DNA from: CAWBKV01 sp041946675
GTDB lineage: Archaea > Halobacteriota > Methanosarcinia > Methanotrichales > Methanotrichaceae
Assembly (NCBI GenBank): GCA_041946675.1
Contig: JBHGAU010000010.1
Coordinates: 1 to 60,774, forward strand
Direction: 5' to 3'
DNA: 60,774 nt
Shown: one piece after another, positions 15,003 to 25,079 of the stretch
Position numbering within the stretch: position 1 is the first letter of the stretch
How the letters are laid out: each line of letters starts with the position of its first letter
Notes under the pieces: model-generated
Databases searched by the model: none
Seen by the model: only the letters and a program-made list of their open reading frames with translations
Told to the model about the DNA's origin: nothing
Translations under genes and position numbers: made by a program

Positions 15003-17537
15003 TCATGAATCATCTGAACGGGGGCTGATGCCCTCCAACATATCCTTCAGATCACCTATCTTCACGGGTTTGCTGATATAGCCATCCATCCCTGCCCGGA
15101 GACACTTCTCCTGATCGCCTTCGAGCGCGTAAGCAGTCATGGCGATAATTTTTGGCCGATTCTCAGGAGGCCAGCGCTGAGTGATTATTCGAGCTGCCTC
15201 AAGGCCGTCCATCCCGGACATCTTGATATCCATGAGCACAACATCATAGGGCCGGCGCTCTATCGCTGAAACGGCCTCCAGTCCACTGGCTACAACATCG
15301 GCCTTATAGCCAAGCCTTTGAAGCATCTGGATAGCTACCTTCTGGCTGGATTCATTATCCTCGGCCAGCAGTATCTTCAGAGGTTTACTCTGTACCTTTC
15401 TTTCTTTTTGTATCTCATTTTTCGCATCTCTAACCCTAGATCTGGATAATATTTCTATCAATATCTTACATAGTTGAGAGGGCTTGATGGGCTTGGTCAG
15501 GTATGCATGATCTGAGGGCAGATGCTGTCCAATAGAGGTCAGTATCACCAGAGGCATAACCTTGTTATATTTGCGGATATTCTCCGCCAGCCTCACACTG
15601 TCCATATTCTGGCGATTTATATCAAGTATGGCGATATCGAACTCGTCCCCCCTCTCAATCCTTTGCAGAGCATCATCCGGAGAAGCTATAACCGTCGGGT
15701 GCATGCCCCAGGAGTATGCATAGCCTCCGAGGATTCGGCGGTTGCTCTTGTTGTCATCAACTATGAGGATGCTCCTGCCAATGAGCTGAGGCTGAGGTTC
15801 TGTTAAGTGGCTCTTCGCCTCGACATGGACTTCTTCCAGAGGAATCGTGAAGTGGAATGTCGAGCCTTCTCCAGGGCGGCTCTCAGCCCAAATCCTTCCG
15901 CCCATAAGATCTACAAGCTTCTTGCTTACTGCAAGGCCAAGGCCGGTTCCGCCATACAAGCGAGAGGTTGATGGCTCCATCTGGCTGAAGGGCTGGAAGA
16001 GCAGGCTCATATGATCCTCTGAAATTCCGATGCCTGTATCCTCGACGGCGAAATGAACAGTTTTGCCTCCATCCTCGCTTAAGGACACCGAGAGCTTGAT
16101 CTCTCCCTTATCTGTGAACTTGACTGCATTGCTCAGAAGATTGCCAAGCACCTGTCGAAGCCTTCCGTAATCGCCGATGATAGTCTCGGGAACGCCTCTA
16201 TCAATCATATAGGCCAGGTTCAGGCCTTTCTCAGCTGCTTTAACGGATACAAGGTCAAGGGCTTCCTCAACGTTAGAGCGCAGATTGAAGGACCGCTTCT
16301 CAAGGACGACCTTATCGCTCTCTATCTTGGAGAAATCGAGGATATCGTTGATAATTGCCAGGAGGGCTTCACCGTTGATCCTTATGAGCTCGAAATTTTC
16401 CTTCAGCTGAGGCTCGAGATCCTCACTGCCCAGGAGATCTGCCATGCCGATGATTGCATTAAGAGGCGTCCTTATCTCGTGGCTCATATTCGCCATGAAC
16501 TCCGCCTTCACCCTTGCCGCTGCCTCAGCGGCCTCTTTGGCCTTCCTCAATTGTTCTTCAGCCTGCTTGTAAAGCGTTTTATCTACAGCAGCGCAGGTTA
16601 TCCCGACTATTTTGCCTTTTGAATCGTATAGCGGCTCGATGGTTATATCCTGAGTAATGGTATTTTCATTATAGGTTACATCTGCCTCTTCGCGTGCGCC
16701 GACGCCTGTTTCAAGTACCCTTCGCTTGATCTCCGTTAAACGCTCCGCCTCACTAAATCTGAAAAGTTCATAATCGGTTCTGCCCAGGATTTTGTCAGGC
16801 CCGACACCGGCAGGGAAGTTATAGATCCAGGTATAACGGAGTTCTTTATCTTGATTAAAAACCATTATCGGAGAGTTTTTGAGAGTTACTCTGAAGCGCT
16901 CCTCACTATCTTGGAGCGCTCTATTTGCGCTCTCCAGGTCACGAGTACGCTCCAGGACTCTAACCTCAAGCTCATTTTTAGCCTTAGCAAGCGCTTCCTC
17001 TACCTTCTTTCTGTCGGTTATATCGATAATAGCTAGCCTGTACTCTAAATCGGGCTTTTCTATAAACGTGCCCTCAACGTAGGCATTGATCTTCTCCCCT
17101 GTGCTCTTAAGAAGGCAGATCTCGCACTTTTGCTTGACTTCAGTAAAGTACACTTCATGACAGAAAGCATCGAGAGTCGAACGGTCCCTGAGTGTGACAT
17201 AAAGTTCAAAGCGTTTATTCAAAAGGCAGCTTCTCTCTGTTCCAAGGAGCTCTGCACCTGCCAGGTTTACCTCACGAATGACCCCATGCTTATCGAGGGT
17301 GAAAAGTCCAAAGGGAGCAAAATCGTAGAGATCCGAGTATTTAGTCAGTGCAACCTCAGCCTCAAGCTTTGCACGCTTCAGCTCTTCATTCTGCATCTCA
17401 AGCTCAATCTGGTGGACCTGCAACTCGTGAACTAAAGCCTGAGCATCTTCTGTTCCAGAGGAAACTGTCTGATTGCATTCCTTCTTCAAAAGATCCTCCG
17501 CCCTTTCGCGCAGTTCATGTTTTGGATCTGATTTCAT
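15003..17537 (-). CDS. Hybrid sensor histidine kinase with two PAS and two receiver domains
   Basis: 844 residues, no membrane segment, so cytosolic. In order: a coiled-coil start, PAS (about 65-185), PAS (about 215-330), HisKA with the phospho-acceptor His353 in MSHEIRTPLNAIIG, HATPase_c (VLGNLLSNAVKFTDKG; DTGIGI; GGTGLGLAVSK), receiver 1 (about 590-700, SILIVDDNKSNRRIL, Asp in DIAILDIN) and receiver 2 (about 720-840, ILLAEDNESSQKVA, Asp in VLMDIKMSGMDG). It should autophosphorylate and pass phosphate to its own receivers; the output partner is not visible. It ends a probable two-gene unit with the CheB-CheR-PAS gene 20 nt upstream, suggesting one signalling pathway. Confidence 0.93.
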   Translation of the reverse strand: MKSDPKHELRERAEDLLKKECNQTVSSGTEDAQALVHELQVHQIELEMQNEELKRAKLEAEVALTKYSDLYDFAPFGLFTLDKHGVIREVNLAGAELLGTERSCLLNKRFELYVTLRDRSTLDAFCHEVYFTEVKQKCEICLLKSTGEKINAYVEGTFIEKPDLEYRLAIIDITDRKKVEEALAKAKNELEVRVLERTRDLESANRALQDSEERFRVTLKNSPIMVFNQDKELRYTWIYNFPAGVGPDKILGRTDYELFRFSEAERLTEIKRRVLETGVGAREEADVTYNENTITQDITIEPLYDSKGKIVGITCAAVDKTLYKQAEEQLRKAKEAAEAAARVKAEFMANMSHEIRTPLNAIIGMADLLGSEDLEPQLKENFELIRINGEALLAIINDILDFSKIESDKVVLEKRSFNLRSNVEEALDLVSVKAAEKGLNLAYMIDRGVPETIIGDYGRLRQVLGNLLSNAVKFTDKGEIKLSVSLSEDGGKTVHFAVEDTGIGISEDHMSLLFQPFSQMEPSTSRLYGGTGLGLAVSKKLVDLMGGRIWAESRPGEGSTFHFTIPLEEVHVEAKSHLTEPQPQLIGRSILIVDDNKSNRRILGGYAYSWGMHPTVIASPDDALQRIERGDEFDIAILDINRQNMDSVRLAENIRKYNKVMPLVILTSIGQHLPSDHAYLTKPIKPSQLCKILIEILSRSRVRDAKNEIQKERKVQSKPLKILLAEDNESSQKVAIQMLQRLGYKADVVASGLEAVSAIERRPYDVVLMDIKMSGMDGLEAARIITQRWPPENRPKIIAMTAYALEGDQEKCLRAGMDGYISKPVKIGDLKDMLEGISPRSDDS

Positions 17538-17557
17538 TTTGATTCATACCCTCCCGG

Positions 17558-20557
17558 TTAAGAGACAAGCGCTTTCCGATCTGTTACATCCTCTATGGCG
17601 ATTAGGATCCTCTGCTTCTGTTGTTCATCAAGTGCTACTCTTCGGGCATTGAGCAGCATTCTTCTGTAACCTATCCTTGGAAATTTATGATCCACCTGGA
17701 AATTCTCAACCTTTGAGTTTTGTGGAAGGACTTTCTCCAGGAGCTCTCGGAACTTTGGTATGTCCCATTGTCCATTTCCAAGGTTGTAAAGGAGCTGGCC
17801 TTCAGTCTCCTGGGGCGATACATCGAACATTTTATAGAAAGATGGATTAGCCGAAATGATCCTCAGATCCTCACCCAGGATTAATAGCGGCTCCCTGATC
17901 GTTCGGATAATTCCCTCTGCAAGCTCGCTTCTCTCTTTCAGGTTTTCCGTCGCCTTTTTCAGTTCTGTGATATCAGAGAATGTGATAACAACGCCATCGA
18001 TGACATTTTCAGTTGTCCGATATGGCACGATATGCATCCGATACCAGGTTCCGTTCTTTGCTTCAACTTGAACCACCTTTGGCATCAGATTCGAGAGCAC
18101 GTCCTTTACATCATCTGCAAGGCCATCGTATCTCAAGTTGCTCGAGATATCGGTGATCGGGCGACCTATATCGCTTGATATAAGGCTGATGATCTTGGAA
18201 GACTGAGGCGTGAATCTCTTGATCTTAAGGTTATTATCCACAAATATGGTCGGGATCTGAGTGCTGTTGAGGATGTTCGTCATATCGTTGTTGGCCATGG
18301 TCAGTTCTTCATTCTTGGATTGAAGCTCAGAGTTAAGGGTTGTCAGCTCCTCATTGAGCGACTGCAGTTCTTCTTTGGATGTAACGACCTCTTCGTTCGT
18401 AGATTGAAGCTCTTCATTTGTCGACTGAAGCTCCTCGTTTGCAGACTTCAGCTCTTCCTGTGAGGTCTCCATCTCCTCGATTACAGTCTGAAGATGCTCC
18501 TTTGTGCTTTGAAGCTCCTTTTCGAGAGACTTATTGATTGCCTCAAGCTCAGATCCGGTGCCATGTTTTCCATCCGGGGCTTTTGGCTCCTCTGGCGGTA
18601 TCTCCACATCCTCGAACTCGACCATCAGCAGCCCACGCATGGACTCAGGCTCACCCAGGGGCGTGACCTTCAGATTGATCGGCTGATCTGATCCATTCGT
18701 CTTGACCCACAGACCCTTCATGATCACCTTTTGCCTGTCTGTAACCGCTTTGCGGATGGCGATGCCGAGTTCAGCCCGGAGTCCCTCACGGGCCATAGCG
18801 TATACGTTCAGGTTCGCCTTTCCGACAGACGGCTCAAGGTATTTGCCCGTTCTGCGTGTTGTGTATATGATATCGCCGCGATCGTTTATGATCGCAACTG
18901 GCGGCACGATTGTCTGAATTATGACCTTCTGGGCTTCATCTATAATTTTGGACTCAGAGTACTTTCTCTCCTCTCTTCCTCCAGCTATCCTGGGCTCATA
19001 TGTTATCGGCGATATTGGAAAATCAATAACCGGGGGTCTTCTGGAAAGTGGCGTCTCCCTGCGCCCGAATAGCTTCCATTTATGATCCAGAGGCTCGAAA
19101 AGGTCCGTGAAGTTGCCTATGGATTCTGATGATCCCAGAAACAGAGTGCCTCCTGGATTAAGAGAGTAATGGAAGAGAGGCATCAGCTTTTTCTGCAGTT
19201 CTGAGCTCAGGTAAATGAGCAGATTTCGACAGCTCAGTATATCGAGCTTGGTGAAAGGCGGATCGACGAGAACGTTCTGAACCGCAAAAACTATCATCTC
19301 CCTGATCTCCTTCTTAACGCGGTAGTGGTCGTCCTCTTTTATGAAAAAGCGTTCCAGGCGCTCGGGCGTCACATCCTGGGCGATATTGGCCGGATAGACC
19401 CCCTGGCGGGCTACATCGATTGCACCTTTATCTATGTCTGTCGCATACACCTGGATCTTGAAGTTGTTCCTTACTTTCATATCCGATAGGAATTCTTTGA
19501 GAATAATTGCGATTGAATAGGCCTCCTCGCCTGTAGAGCATCCGATCACCCAGACTCTAATGGGTTCCCCAGATTGCTTGTCTTTCATAAACTCAGGAAC
19601 TGCCTCTTTTTTCAATGCTTCAAACGCCTCGGGCTCCCTGAAAAAGCTCGTGACTCCAATCAGGAGCTCTTTGAAGAGAAGGTCGACCTCCTGGGGATTC
19701 TCCTGAAGGAAGCGGACGTAATTGTTTATATCTGCGATCTGGTGGACACTCATCCTCCGCTCGATTCTGCGGCGAACTGTGCTCTTCTTGTAAAGGCTGA
19801 AATCGTTTCCTGTCTGGGCCCGGACGAGAGCGAAGATCTTTTGAAGTGCCCCAACCGCTTCCTTCTTCTCGGCGGGAGGAACCTCCCTCAGCTGGTAATA
19901 TTGGTTCGCATGCTTGAGCAGCCTCTCAGGCAGCTCATATGTAGGTGCGATATAATCAACAAGGCCTGTGGCGATAGCGCTCTGAGGCATTCCGCTATAC
20001 TTAGCTGAAGTGGGGTCTTGGGCCATCACAGTTCCGAGCTTCTCTTTGATGGCTCTGATGCCTAAAGTTCCGTCAGTTCCCATTCCTGAGAGGATGATAG
20101 CAATGCTCTTCTCTCCCTGATCCTGTGCCAGATGCCTTAGGAAGAAGTCAATAGGCATTCTGAGCCCGCGCGGCATGGAGGGTTCAAGCAGCTGCAAGAC
20201 CCCATGCATGATTGCCATATCTTTGTTCGGCGGAATTACATAGACGTGGTTGGGCTCAATCTTCATTCCATCCTTTACCTGCACGACTTCCATCGGCGTG
20301 AACCGCTGGAGCAGCTCGGGCATAAGGCCTTTATGAGTCGGATCGAGGTGGGGAACAAGAACAAACGCGAGGCCGGTATCTTCAGGCGTATTTTTGAAAA
20401 ACTCCTCGAATGCCTCCAAGCCTCCGGCTGAACCGCCCATCCCCACGATGTAGAGAGGCTTCCTTTGTCCGTTCTGCTCAGGTGCGCTTTCCTTTTGCGG
20501 AGGTTCGGTTTCTTTTTGGGATTCGTCCTCTTCTGAATCTTTATCACTCGGGATCAT
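17558..20557 (-). CDS. CheB-CheR-coiled-coil-PAS fusion protein
   Basis: 999 residues. An acidic leader is followed by a CheB methylesterase domain (about 30-215) with the Ser in GMGGSAGGLEAF, His in VPHLDPTHKG and Asp in SGMGTDGTLG. A CheR methyltransferase domain (about 230-500) has SAM-binding WVIGCSTGEEAYS, YATDID and DILSCRNLLIYL. A PAS-like region comes next, then a heptad coiled coil (ELQSTNEELQSTNEEVVTS; about 690-770) and two C-terminal PAS domains. No CheB receiver domain is present. In bacteria such fusions work with histidine kinases in non-flagellar signalling. There are no CheA, CheW or MCP genes nearby, and the adjacent hybrid kinase is the likely partner. Substrate of the methylation module is unknown. 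Confidence 0.93.
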   Translation of the reverse strand: MIPSDKDSEEDESQKETEPPQKESAPEQNGQRKPLYIVGMGGSAGGLEAFEEFFKNTPEDTGLAFVLVPHLDPTHKGLMPELLQRFTPMEVVQVKDGMKIEPNHVYVIPPNKDMAIMHGVLQLLEPSMPRGLRMPIDFFLRHLAQDQGEKSIAIILSGMGTDGTLGIRAIKEKLGTVMAQDPTSAKYSGMPQSAIATGLVDYIAPTYELPERLLKHANQYYQLREVPPAEKKEAVGALQKIFALVRAQTGNDFSLYKKSTVRRRIERRMSVHQIADINNYVRFLQENPQEVDLLFKELLIGVTSFFREPEAFEALKKEAVPEFMKDKQSGEPIRVWVIGCSTGEEAYSIAIILKEFLSDMKVRNNFKIQVYATDIDKGAIDVARQGVYPANIAQDVTPERLERFFIKEDDHYRVKKEIREMIVFAVQNVLVDPPFTKLDILSCRNLLIYLSSELQKKLMPLFHYSLNPGGTLFLGSSESIGNFTDLFEPLDHKWKLFGRRETPLSRRPPVIDFPISPITYEPRIAGGREERKYSESKIIDEAQKVIIQTIVPPVAIINDRGDIIYTTRRTGKYLEPSVGKANLNVYAMAREGLRAELGIAIRKAVTDRQKVIMKGLWVKTNGSDQPINLKVTPLGEPESMRGLLMVEFEDVEIPPEEPKAPDGKHGTGSELEAINKSLEKELQSTKEHLQTVIEEMETSQEELKSANEELQSTNEELQSTNEEVVTSKEELQSLNEELTTLNSELQSKNEELTMANNDMTNILNSTQIPTIFVDNNLKIKRFTPQSSKIISLISSDIGRPITDISSNLRYDGLADDVKDVLSNLMPKVVQVEAKNGTWYRMHIVPYRTTENVIDGVVITFSDITELKKATENLKERSELAEGIIRTIREPLLILGEDLRIISANPSFYKMFDVSPQETEGQLLYNLGNGQWDIPKFRELLEKVLPQNSKVENFQVDHKFPRIGYRRMLLNARRVALDEQQKQRILIAIEDVTDRKALVS

Positions 20558-20837
20558 GCGGGTTCCCCTCAGGTCAGTGAGATAAGGCTGGCATTATTAC
20601 GCCACTTCTCTAAATCTAATCATACCCTTGCGGCTTAGTATAATTATTTTTGCTTGAAAGTTCCGCCAGCGAATGGCTGTGATTCCGCCAATATTATTTC
20701 CGTTAATCCCCTGATGCTCTCTTAAAAGATTTATTCAATTTTTATTTTCTAAATTTCGATCTGATGTACTTCAAGCTGTGAATATGCTCTTCGTGTTTAA
20801 ATGTTCAATTAAAGACATATACGACCCAGATTCGAGG

Positions 20838-20848
20838 GTATATATAAA
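20838..20848 (+). promoter_or_regulatory. TATA box for the alpha/beta hydrolase gene
   Basis: GGTATATATAAAGG is a near-ideal archaeal TATA element. It would place the transcript start near 20870, about 55 nt before the ATG at 20926. The rest of the 20558-20925 interval is AT-rich and holds no other gene-like feature. Confidence 0.55.
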
Positions 20849-20925
20849 GGAACATAATATCTGATAACCTACATATCTGGCTATAATCTACAACTGATAC
20901 TCTTTATAGGGCAGAGGCGATGATA

Positions 20926-21846
20926 ATGGAGAAAAATCGCATAATAGCAGCATTGCTTATCACACTCATTGCTGCTATCGTCATCGGCATTTTATCGCTT
21001 TCAGACAGCAAGCAGGAGTGGCGTGTGAGCGATGAGGGAGTCCTCGAATATTCTATCACAGCGCCCGAATATCAATTGATGCCACTGAAAGCCGAAAACA
21101 ATACAACTCTTTATGATATCGAATTTACAAGCAGGGGTACTCAGATATCGGGACTCCTCCTGGTGCCGGGGCAGTTGAATGGTGATAAGGCAAAAAATGG
21201 TAAGGCAAAAAGCGTTCCAGGCATAGTTTTGCTTCCAGGAGCGACTGTAACGAAAGAGCGAGAGCAGGGTCTTGCAAAATATCTGTGCAGCCTGGGATAT
21301 GCAAGTATTACCCTTGATCAGCGCAACCTGGGCGGCATAGATATGGACGGCGATCTGCAAATGTTTCTGAAAGGCCAGGAGCCGACAGAAAATAAGATGG
21401 TTTACGATGCCCTCGCTGCAGCAGAGATCCTCAGGAGCAGGCCGGAGATTGATCCAAACCGTATCATATACGCCGGCGAAAGCAATGGAGCGCGTTTTGC
21501 GATCATCGCCTGTGCTCTGGACCCCAAGGCATGCGGCGTGATTGCCCTCAGCACATCAGGCTTCGGTGTGAATCAGGCAATTGCCTCAGGAATGCTGAAC
21601 AACCCTGAGATGATCCGGTTTTACAGATCGATTGACCCTGAGACGTATCTTGCCAGGATTCCTCCAAGAGAGCTGGTGATGATGCATTCACAACAGGATC
21701 CGATCATTCCTTATGAGCAGGGGCTGGAACTCTTCTCGAAAGGATCTGGGCCGAAGGCGTTTTACGCTGTAAACTGCTCAGTGCACGGTCGCTGTGCTGA
21801 TATGGACACGTTTATTAAAAGGGAGCTGAAGAATATGAGCTCCTGA
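20926..21846 (+). CDS. Membrane-anchored alpha/beta hydrolase
   Basis: About 306 residues from ATG 20926 (GAGG about 8 nt upstream; an ATG 6 nt earlier is the alternative). An N-terminal signal anchor (IIAALLITLIAAIVIGILSL) puts the catalytic part outside the membrane. The alpha/beta hydrolase core shows GIVLLPGATVTKE, then a nucleophile elbow YAGESNGARFA with Ser in GESNG, an acid in HSQQDPIIP and a C-terminal His (CSVHGRC). The closest families are dienelactone hydrolase/prolyl-oligopeptidase-like esterases; substrate unknown. The segment NGDKAKNGKAKSV derives from a small imperfect tandem duplication (21178-21210). It converges with the aldo/keto reductase gene, whose end is 2 nt away. Confidence 0.82.
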   Translation: MEKNRIIAALLITLIAAIVIGILSLSDSKQEWRVSDEGVLEYSITAPEYQLMPLKAENNTTLYDIEFTSRGTQISGLLLVPGQLNGDKAKNGKAKSVPGIVLLPGATVTKEREQGLAKYLCSLGYASITLDQRNLGGIDMDGDLQMFLKGQEPTENKMVYDALAAAEILRSRPEIDPNRIIYAGESNGARFAIIACALDPKACGVIALSTSGFGVNQAIASGMLNNPEMIRFYRSIDPETYLARIPPRELVMMHSQQDPIIPYEQGLELFSKGSGPKAFYAVNCSVHGRCADMDTFIKRELKNMSS

Positions 21847-21847
21847 A

Positions 21848-22990
21848 TTATTTCCCGAAATATTCGGCAACCTTCTTTATCTTCTCCCTGATTGGGATTC
21901 CCTGAGTACATACCTCTTCACACTTGCCGCATTCCTGGCATTGAGATGCAAATCCAGGGCTTCCACCAAACATGCCGCCGAGAGCTATCTTGTAGTTAAT
22001 TTTTGCGACTTCAGGGGCATCGAACATGCAGGCTGTATTGTACATCTCAAAGCATTCAGGAATGCTGACGTTGGATGGACAGGGCATACAATATCTGCAG
22101 CCCGTGCAGGGAACCTTGACCCTTCTCTTGTACTCTGCCTTGACATCTTCGAATAGACTGAGCTCCTCCTGTGTGAGCGAGTTAGGCAAACCTGTGGAAG
22201 CGTACGACACATTTTGCACCACTTGTGGCATGGTTGACATGCCCGATAGGATAACTGTTACCTCAGGATGGTTCCATACCCACCGAAGCGCCCATTCGGA
22301 AAGGCTATGCTGAACTGGAGCCTTCTTCCATATCGCTGTGATTGCAGGTATATCTTTAGTTAGCATGCCTCCCAAGAGCGGCTCCATAACAACAATGCCG
22401 AGACCTTTATCGGCTGCATATTTCAGTCCAACTGTCCCTGCCTGGTACTCCTCATTCATGAAATTGTACTGGATCTGGCAGAATGTCCAGTCATAGGCAT
22501 CTACGATCTCTTTGAACACCTCCACCTTATCATGGAATGAGAATCCTGCATATCTTATCCGGCCATCGGATATGGCATCATCCAGAAACTCCGTAACCCC
22601 AAGCTGGTGGAGTTTATCCCAGAATGGTTTCACAAGTCCGTGGATAAGATAGAAATCGATGTGATCGGTCTTCAGGCGCCGGAGCTGCTCTTTAAGGCAT
22701 TTATCCATCTCCTTCCGCGAATTTATCATCCAGCTAGGAAGCTTTGTGGCCAGATTCACCTTCTCACGATATCCGTCTTTCAGAGCACTTCCCAGAAACG
22801 GCTCGCTCTCCCCGTTATGATAAGGATAGGCGGTATCAACATAATTGACTCCCTTATCGATTGCATATCTCAGCATTTCAGTCGCTTGCTTTTGATCGAT
22901 TTTGCCGTCCTTCTTTACAGGGAGGCGCATGCATCCGAACCCGAGGATCGAGAGCTCGGGCTTAACATTGTTCATCTTTCTGTATAGCAT
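21848..22990 (-). CDS. Aldo/keto reductase with C-terminal 4Fe-4S domain
   Basis: 380 residues from the ATG at 22990; a TTG 12 nt earlier is possible. The TIM-barrel part has LGFGCMRLP at the start, the catalytic Tyr in YVDTAYPYHNG, HIDFYLIHG with the catalytic-site His, and WALRWVWNHPEVTVILSGMS for cofactor binding. The last 90 residues carry CTGCRYCMPCP and CQECGKCEEVC, two 4Fe-4S signatures of the ferredoxin-type reductase subfamily. It may couple NAD(P)H or ferredoxin to reduction of an unknown carbonyl. A fragment of a paralog lies at 33921-34076. Confidence 0.9.
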   Translation of the reverse strand: MLYRKMNNVKPELSILGFGCMRLPVKKDGKIDQKQATEMLRYAIDKGVNYVDTAYPYHNGESEPFLGSALKDGYREKVNLATKLPSWMINSRKEMDKCLKEQLRRLKTDHIDFYLIHGLVKPFWDKLHQLGVTEFLDDAISDGRIRYAGFSFHDKVEVFKEIVDAYDWTFCQIQYNFMNEEYQAGTVGLKYAADKGLGIVVMEPLLGGMLTKDIPAITAIWKKAPVQHSLSEWALRWVWNHPEVTVILSGMSTMPQVVQNVSYASTGLPNSLTQEELSLFEDVKAEYKRRVKVPCTGCRYCMPCPSNVSIPECFEMYNTACMFDAPEVAKINYKIALGGMFGGSPGFASQCQECGKCEEVCTQGIPIREKIKKVAEYFGK

Positions 22991-23042
22991 AGTCTCACAC
23001 AAGATACTGAGCTTAAGATTGTACTTTTGAATCTCAGCTAAC

Positions 23043-23639
23043 TCAACGATTTTTCTGGGCCATTCTACCTCGCAGCTCGTCTATATTCAGAGGATTAAGA
23101 GGTTTGCAGATGATCTCGTTAACTTTTAAATTTCTCAAATGCTGGGTTGAGGCTGCCTGCACCACCAGAGCAGTATCGGATCCACTGCCGGTCCCGGCTA
23201 TCGCTATCACCTTCTCGCCGCTTGCAATGTGACCCCCATCTGTAGCCATTAGAACTATCTCGAAGCATACTTTGACTCCCTGACAGAAGCAGCGAAGCAG
23301 GTTTGCCATAATAGTTCCGCTATTTGATCCATAGAAGTCATCGGTATGAAAGAGCATTGTGCCGAAGTGCACTTCATGACCGGATTCTCTCAGGGCTTTG
23401 ACCAGCTCTTGTGGAAATGCATTTGTATCTCTGTGAAAGTCAAACTGATGAGGCACTATAATCAATTTTATGCCGCTATCCTTAAAAAAATCCATGGCTT
23501 TTCTAGCCGTTGAGCCTGTGGTCGATGCGATGACCAGCTTCTTTATTCCTGAACCTTTTAGCCTTTCTTGAACCAGCCTGAAGACCGCCTCAGTATTCTC
23601 AGGCTTGATATCTTCAAAGTAGACTATCTTGCTCTCCAT
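23043..23639 (-). CDS. Pyruvate kinase C-terminal-like (alpha/beta) protein
   Basis: 198 residues matching the stand-alone pyruvate-kinase C-terminal domain family: KKLVIASTTGSTARKAMDFF, IIVPHQFDFHRDTNAFP, VLMATDGGHIASGEKVIAIA and GTGSGSDTALVVQAA. Catalytic pyruvate kinase residues are absent, so it is not an active kinase; the domain usually binds an allosteric ligand. Common in archaea, function unknown. The leader contains an exactly duplicated ribosome-binding segment (23641-23668). Confidence 0.85.
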   Translation of the reverse strand: MESKIVYFEDIKPENTEAVFRLVQERLKGSGIKKLVIASTTGSTARKAMDFFKDSGIKLIIVPHQFDFHRDTNAFPQELVKALRESGHEVHFGTMLFHTDDFYGSNSGTIMANLLRCFCQGVKVCFEIVLMATDGGHIASGEKVIAIAGTGSGSDTALVVQAASTQHLRNLKVNEIICKPLNPLNIDELRGRMAQKNR

Positions 23640-23640
23640 A

Positions 23641-23668
23641 ACTACCTCGCCCTTACTACCTCGCCCTT
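23641..23668 (-). repeat. Exact 14-bp tandem duplication covering the ribosome-binding site
   Basis: ACTACCTCGCCCTT occurs twice in a row (23641-23654 and 23655-23668). On the minus strand each copy carries GAGGTAGT, and the proximal one lies just before the ATG at 23639. The transcript therefore carries two Shine-Dalgarno sequences. Confidence 0.85.
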
Positions 23669-23686
23669 ATATAATGCTCTCCAACT

Positions 23687-23696
23687 TTTATATATG
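23687..23696 (-). promoter_or_regulatory. Probable TATA box for the pyruvate-kinase-C-like gene
   Basis: Read on the minus strand, ATATATAAA is about 25 nt upstream of the duplicated leader. Transcription would start close to 23664, inside the distal copy of the 14-bp duplication. Confidence 0.4.
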
Positions 23697-23925
23697 CTTA
23701 GATGCTTGTATCAAGGTTTCCTTATCGTTTCCCATATTAGGAATGCAAAATTATATATCATTCACATAACGTATATTTAGATGGTAAAATAGGAAATCTT
23801 TCAATATTGATACATCCGTGCACTCATATCATTGCAGAATTTTATCATATACAGCACGAATGATAAAAAAATCAAATCATTTTCCCAGCTCAATTTTGGG
23901 ATACGATCAGTATGAAGGGTGAAAG

Positions 23926-25074
23926 ATGGCAAAAGCAAGAGAATCTGAGTTCATAGGAAGTGTGTGCGGTAAGTTCTGCTCCGTCCTCCCGATCCTCGGC
24001 TGGTCACGTTCTTACAATAGGCAATGGTTATCGATGGACTTCATAGCTGGCATCACCCTTGCAGCATTCACCATACCTGAAGATCTGGCATATGCCTCCC
24101 TCGCAGGTCTCCGACCGGAGATGGGGCTATACGCAACTTTGATGGCCTCGTTCATCTATTTTCTGACCGGAACATCCAGACAGCTTTCCATGGGTCCGAC
24201 CTCATCTCTCTCCATTCTAATTGCAGCCGAACTCTCCAGTCTTGCTTTGAATCCCGATCAATACATAGCTTCGGCAACATTCACAGGTTTTCTAATGGGC
24301 ATCATCGCCATATTTGCCTATCTTTTCCGGTTTGGCTTTCTCTCAAAGCTCATTTCCAGCACTGTTTTAACCGGCTTCGTTGCCGGTGCCGCAGTCTACA
24401 TTGCATCCAGCCAGATTGCCACTCTACTTGGAGTTCCAGGCGGAGGCAGCCTGTTTACAGAAAGGATATCGAACGTAATCTCTCATATTCATCAGGTCAA
24501 TCCGGCAAGTCTCGCTCTCGGCCTTGCGGCAATATTGGTCTTGGTCCTGATGAGGCGTAAATATCCCACAATCCCCTGGACACTGGTTGTAGTCATTGGC
24601 TCGATATTGTTGATATCTTTCACAGATTTAAAAAATTTGGGTATTGCCGTTGTGGGTTACGTGCCTCCAGGCCTTCCTCCTCTCAGGATTCCGATCATTC
24701 CATCAAGCGACCTTGATGCTATCTATGCCCTGGCAGGTGGTTGCTTCCTGCTTGCGTATGTTGAGCAGATGGGAATCGTCAAGACACTCGCACGAGAGAA
24801 TGATTACGATATCGATGAGGGCCAAGAGCTGCTCTCGATGGGGCTGTGCAATTTAGCTAACAGTCTGGCGCACGGTTTTGTCGTTGGAGGAAGCTACTCG
24901 AGGTCATCTGTCAACAACCAGCTTGGCGCAAAGACGCAGCTTGCTGGAGGTATTACTGGACTGATCGTCATGATTGTTATCCTCTTCTTGACAGGCCTTC
25001 TATCAAATCTTCCCCATACTACCCTCGCAGCCATAATTTTAGTTGCAGTTCTAAACCTTGTGCATTTGAGCTGA
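23926..25074 (+). pseudogene. SulP-family anion transporter, truncated after the tenth to twelfth membrane segment
   Basis: 382 residues of a SulP/SLC26 permease. The hallmark MDFIAGITLAAFTIPEDLAYA is followed by LAGLRPEMGLYATL, MGPTSSLSI and many membrane segments up to AAIILVAVLNLVHLS, where it stops at 25074. A normal SulP continues with about 45 residues (two more membrane segments) and then a STAS domain. Here the STAS part follows immediately in another phase (25080-25529). An internal deletion plus a frameshift has therefore broken the gene. It might still yield a truncated permease, but loss of function is more likely. Promoter region lies in 23700-23925. Confidence 0.8.
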
Positions 25075-25079
25075 TCCAG

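Noticed and set aside
18290..18560. Repeated 21-bp-like pattern in the CheB-CheR-PAS gene
   Set aside because: It encodes the heptad coiled coil (EELQSTN type) that is a normal part of this family.
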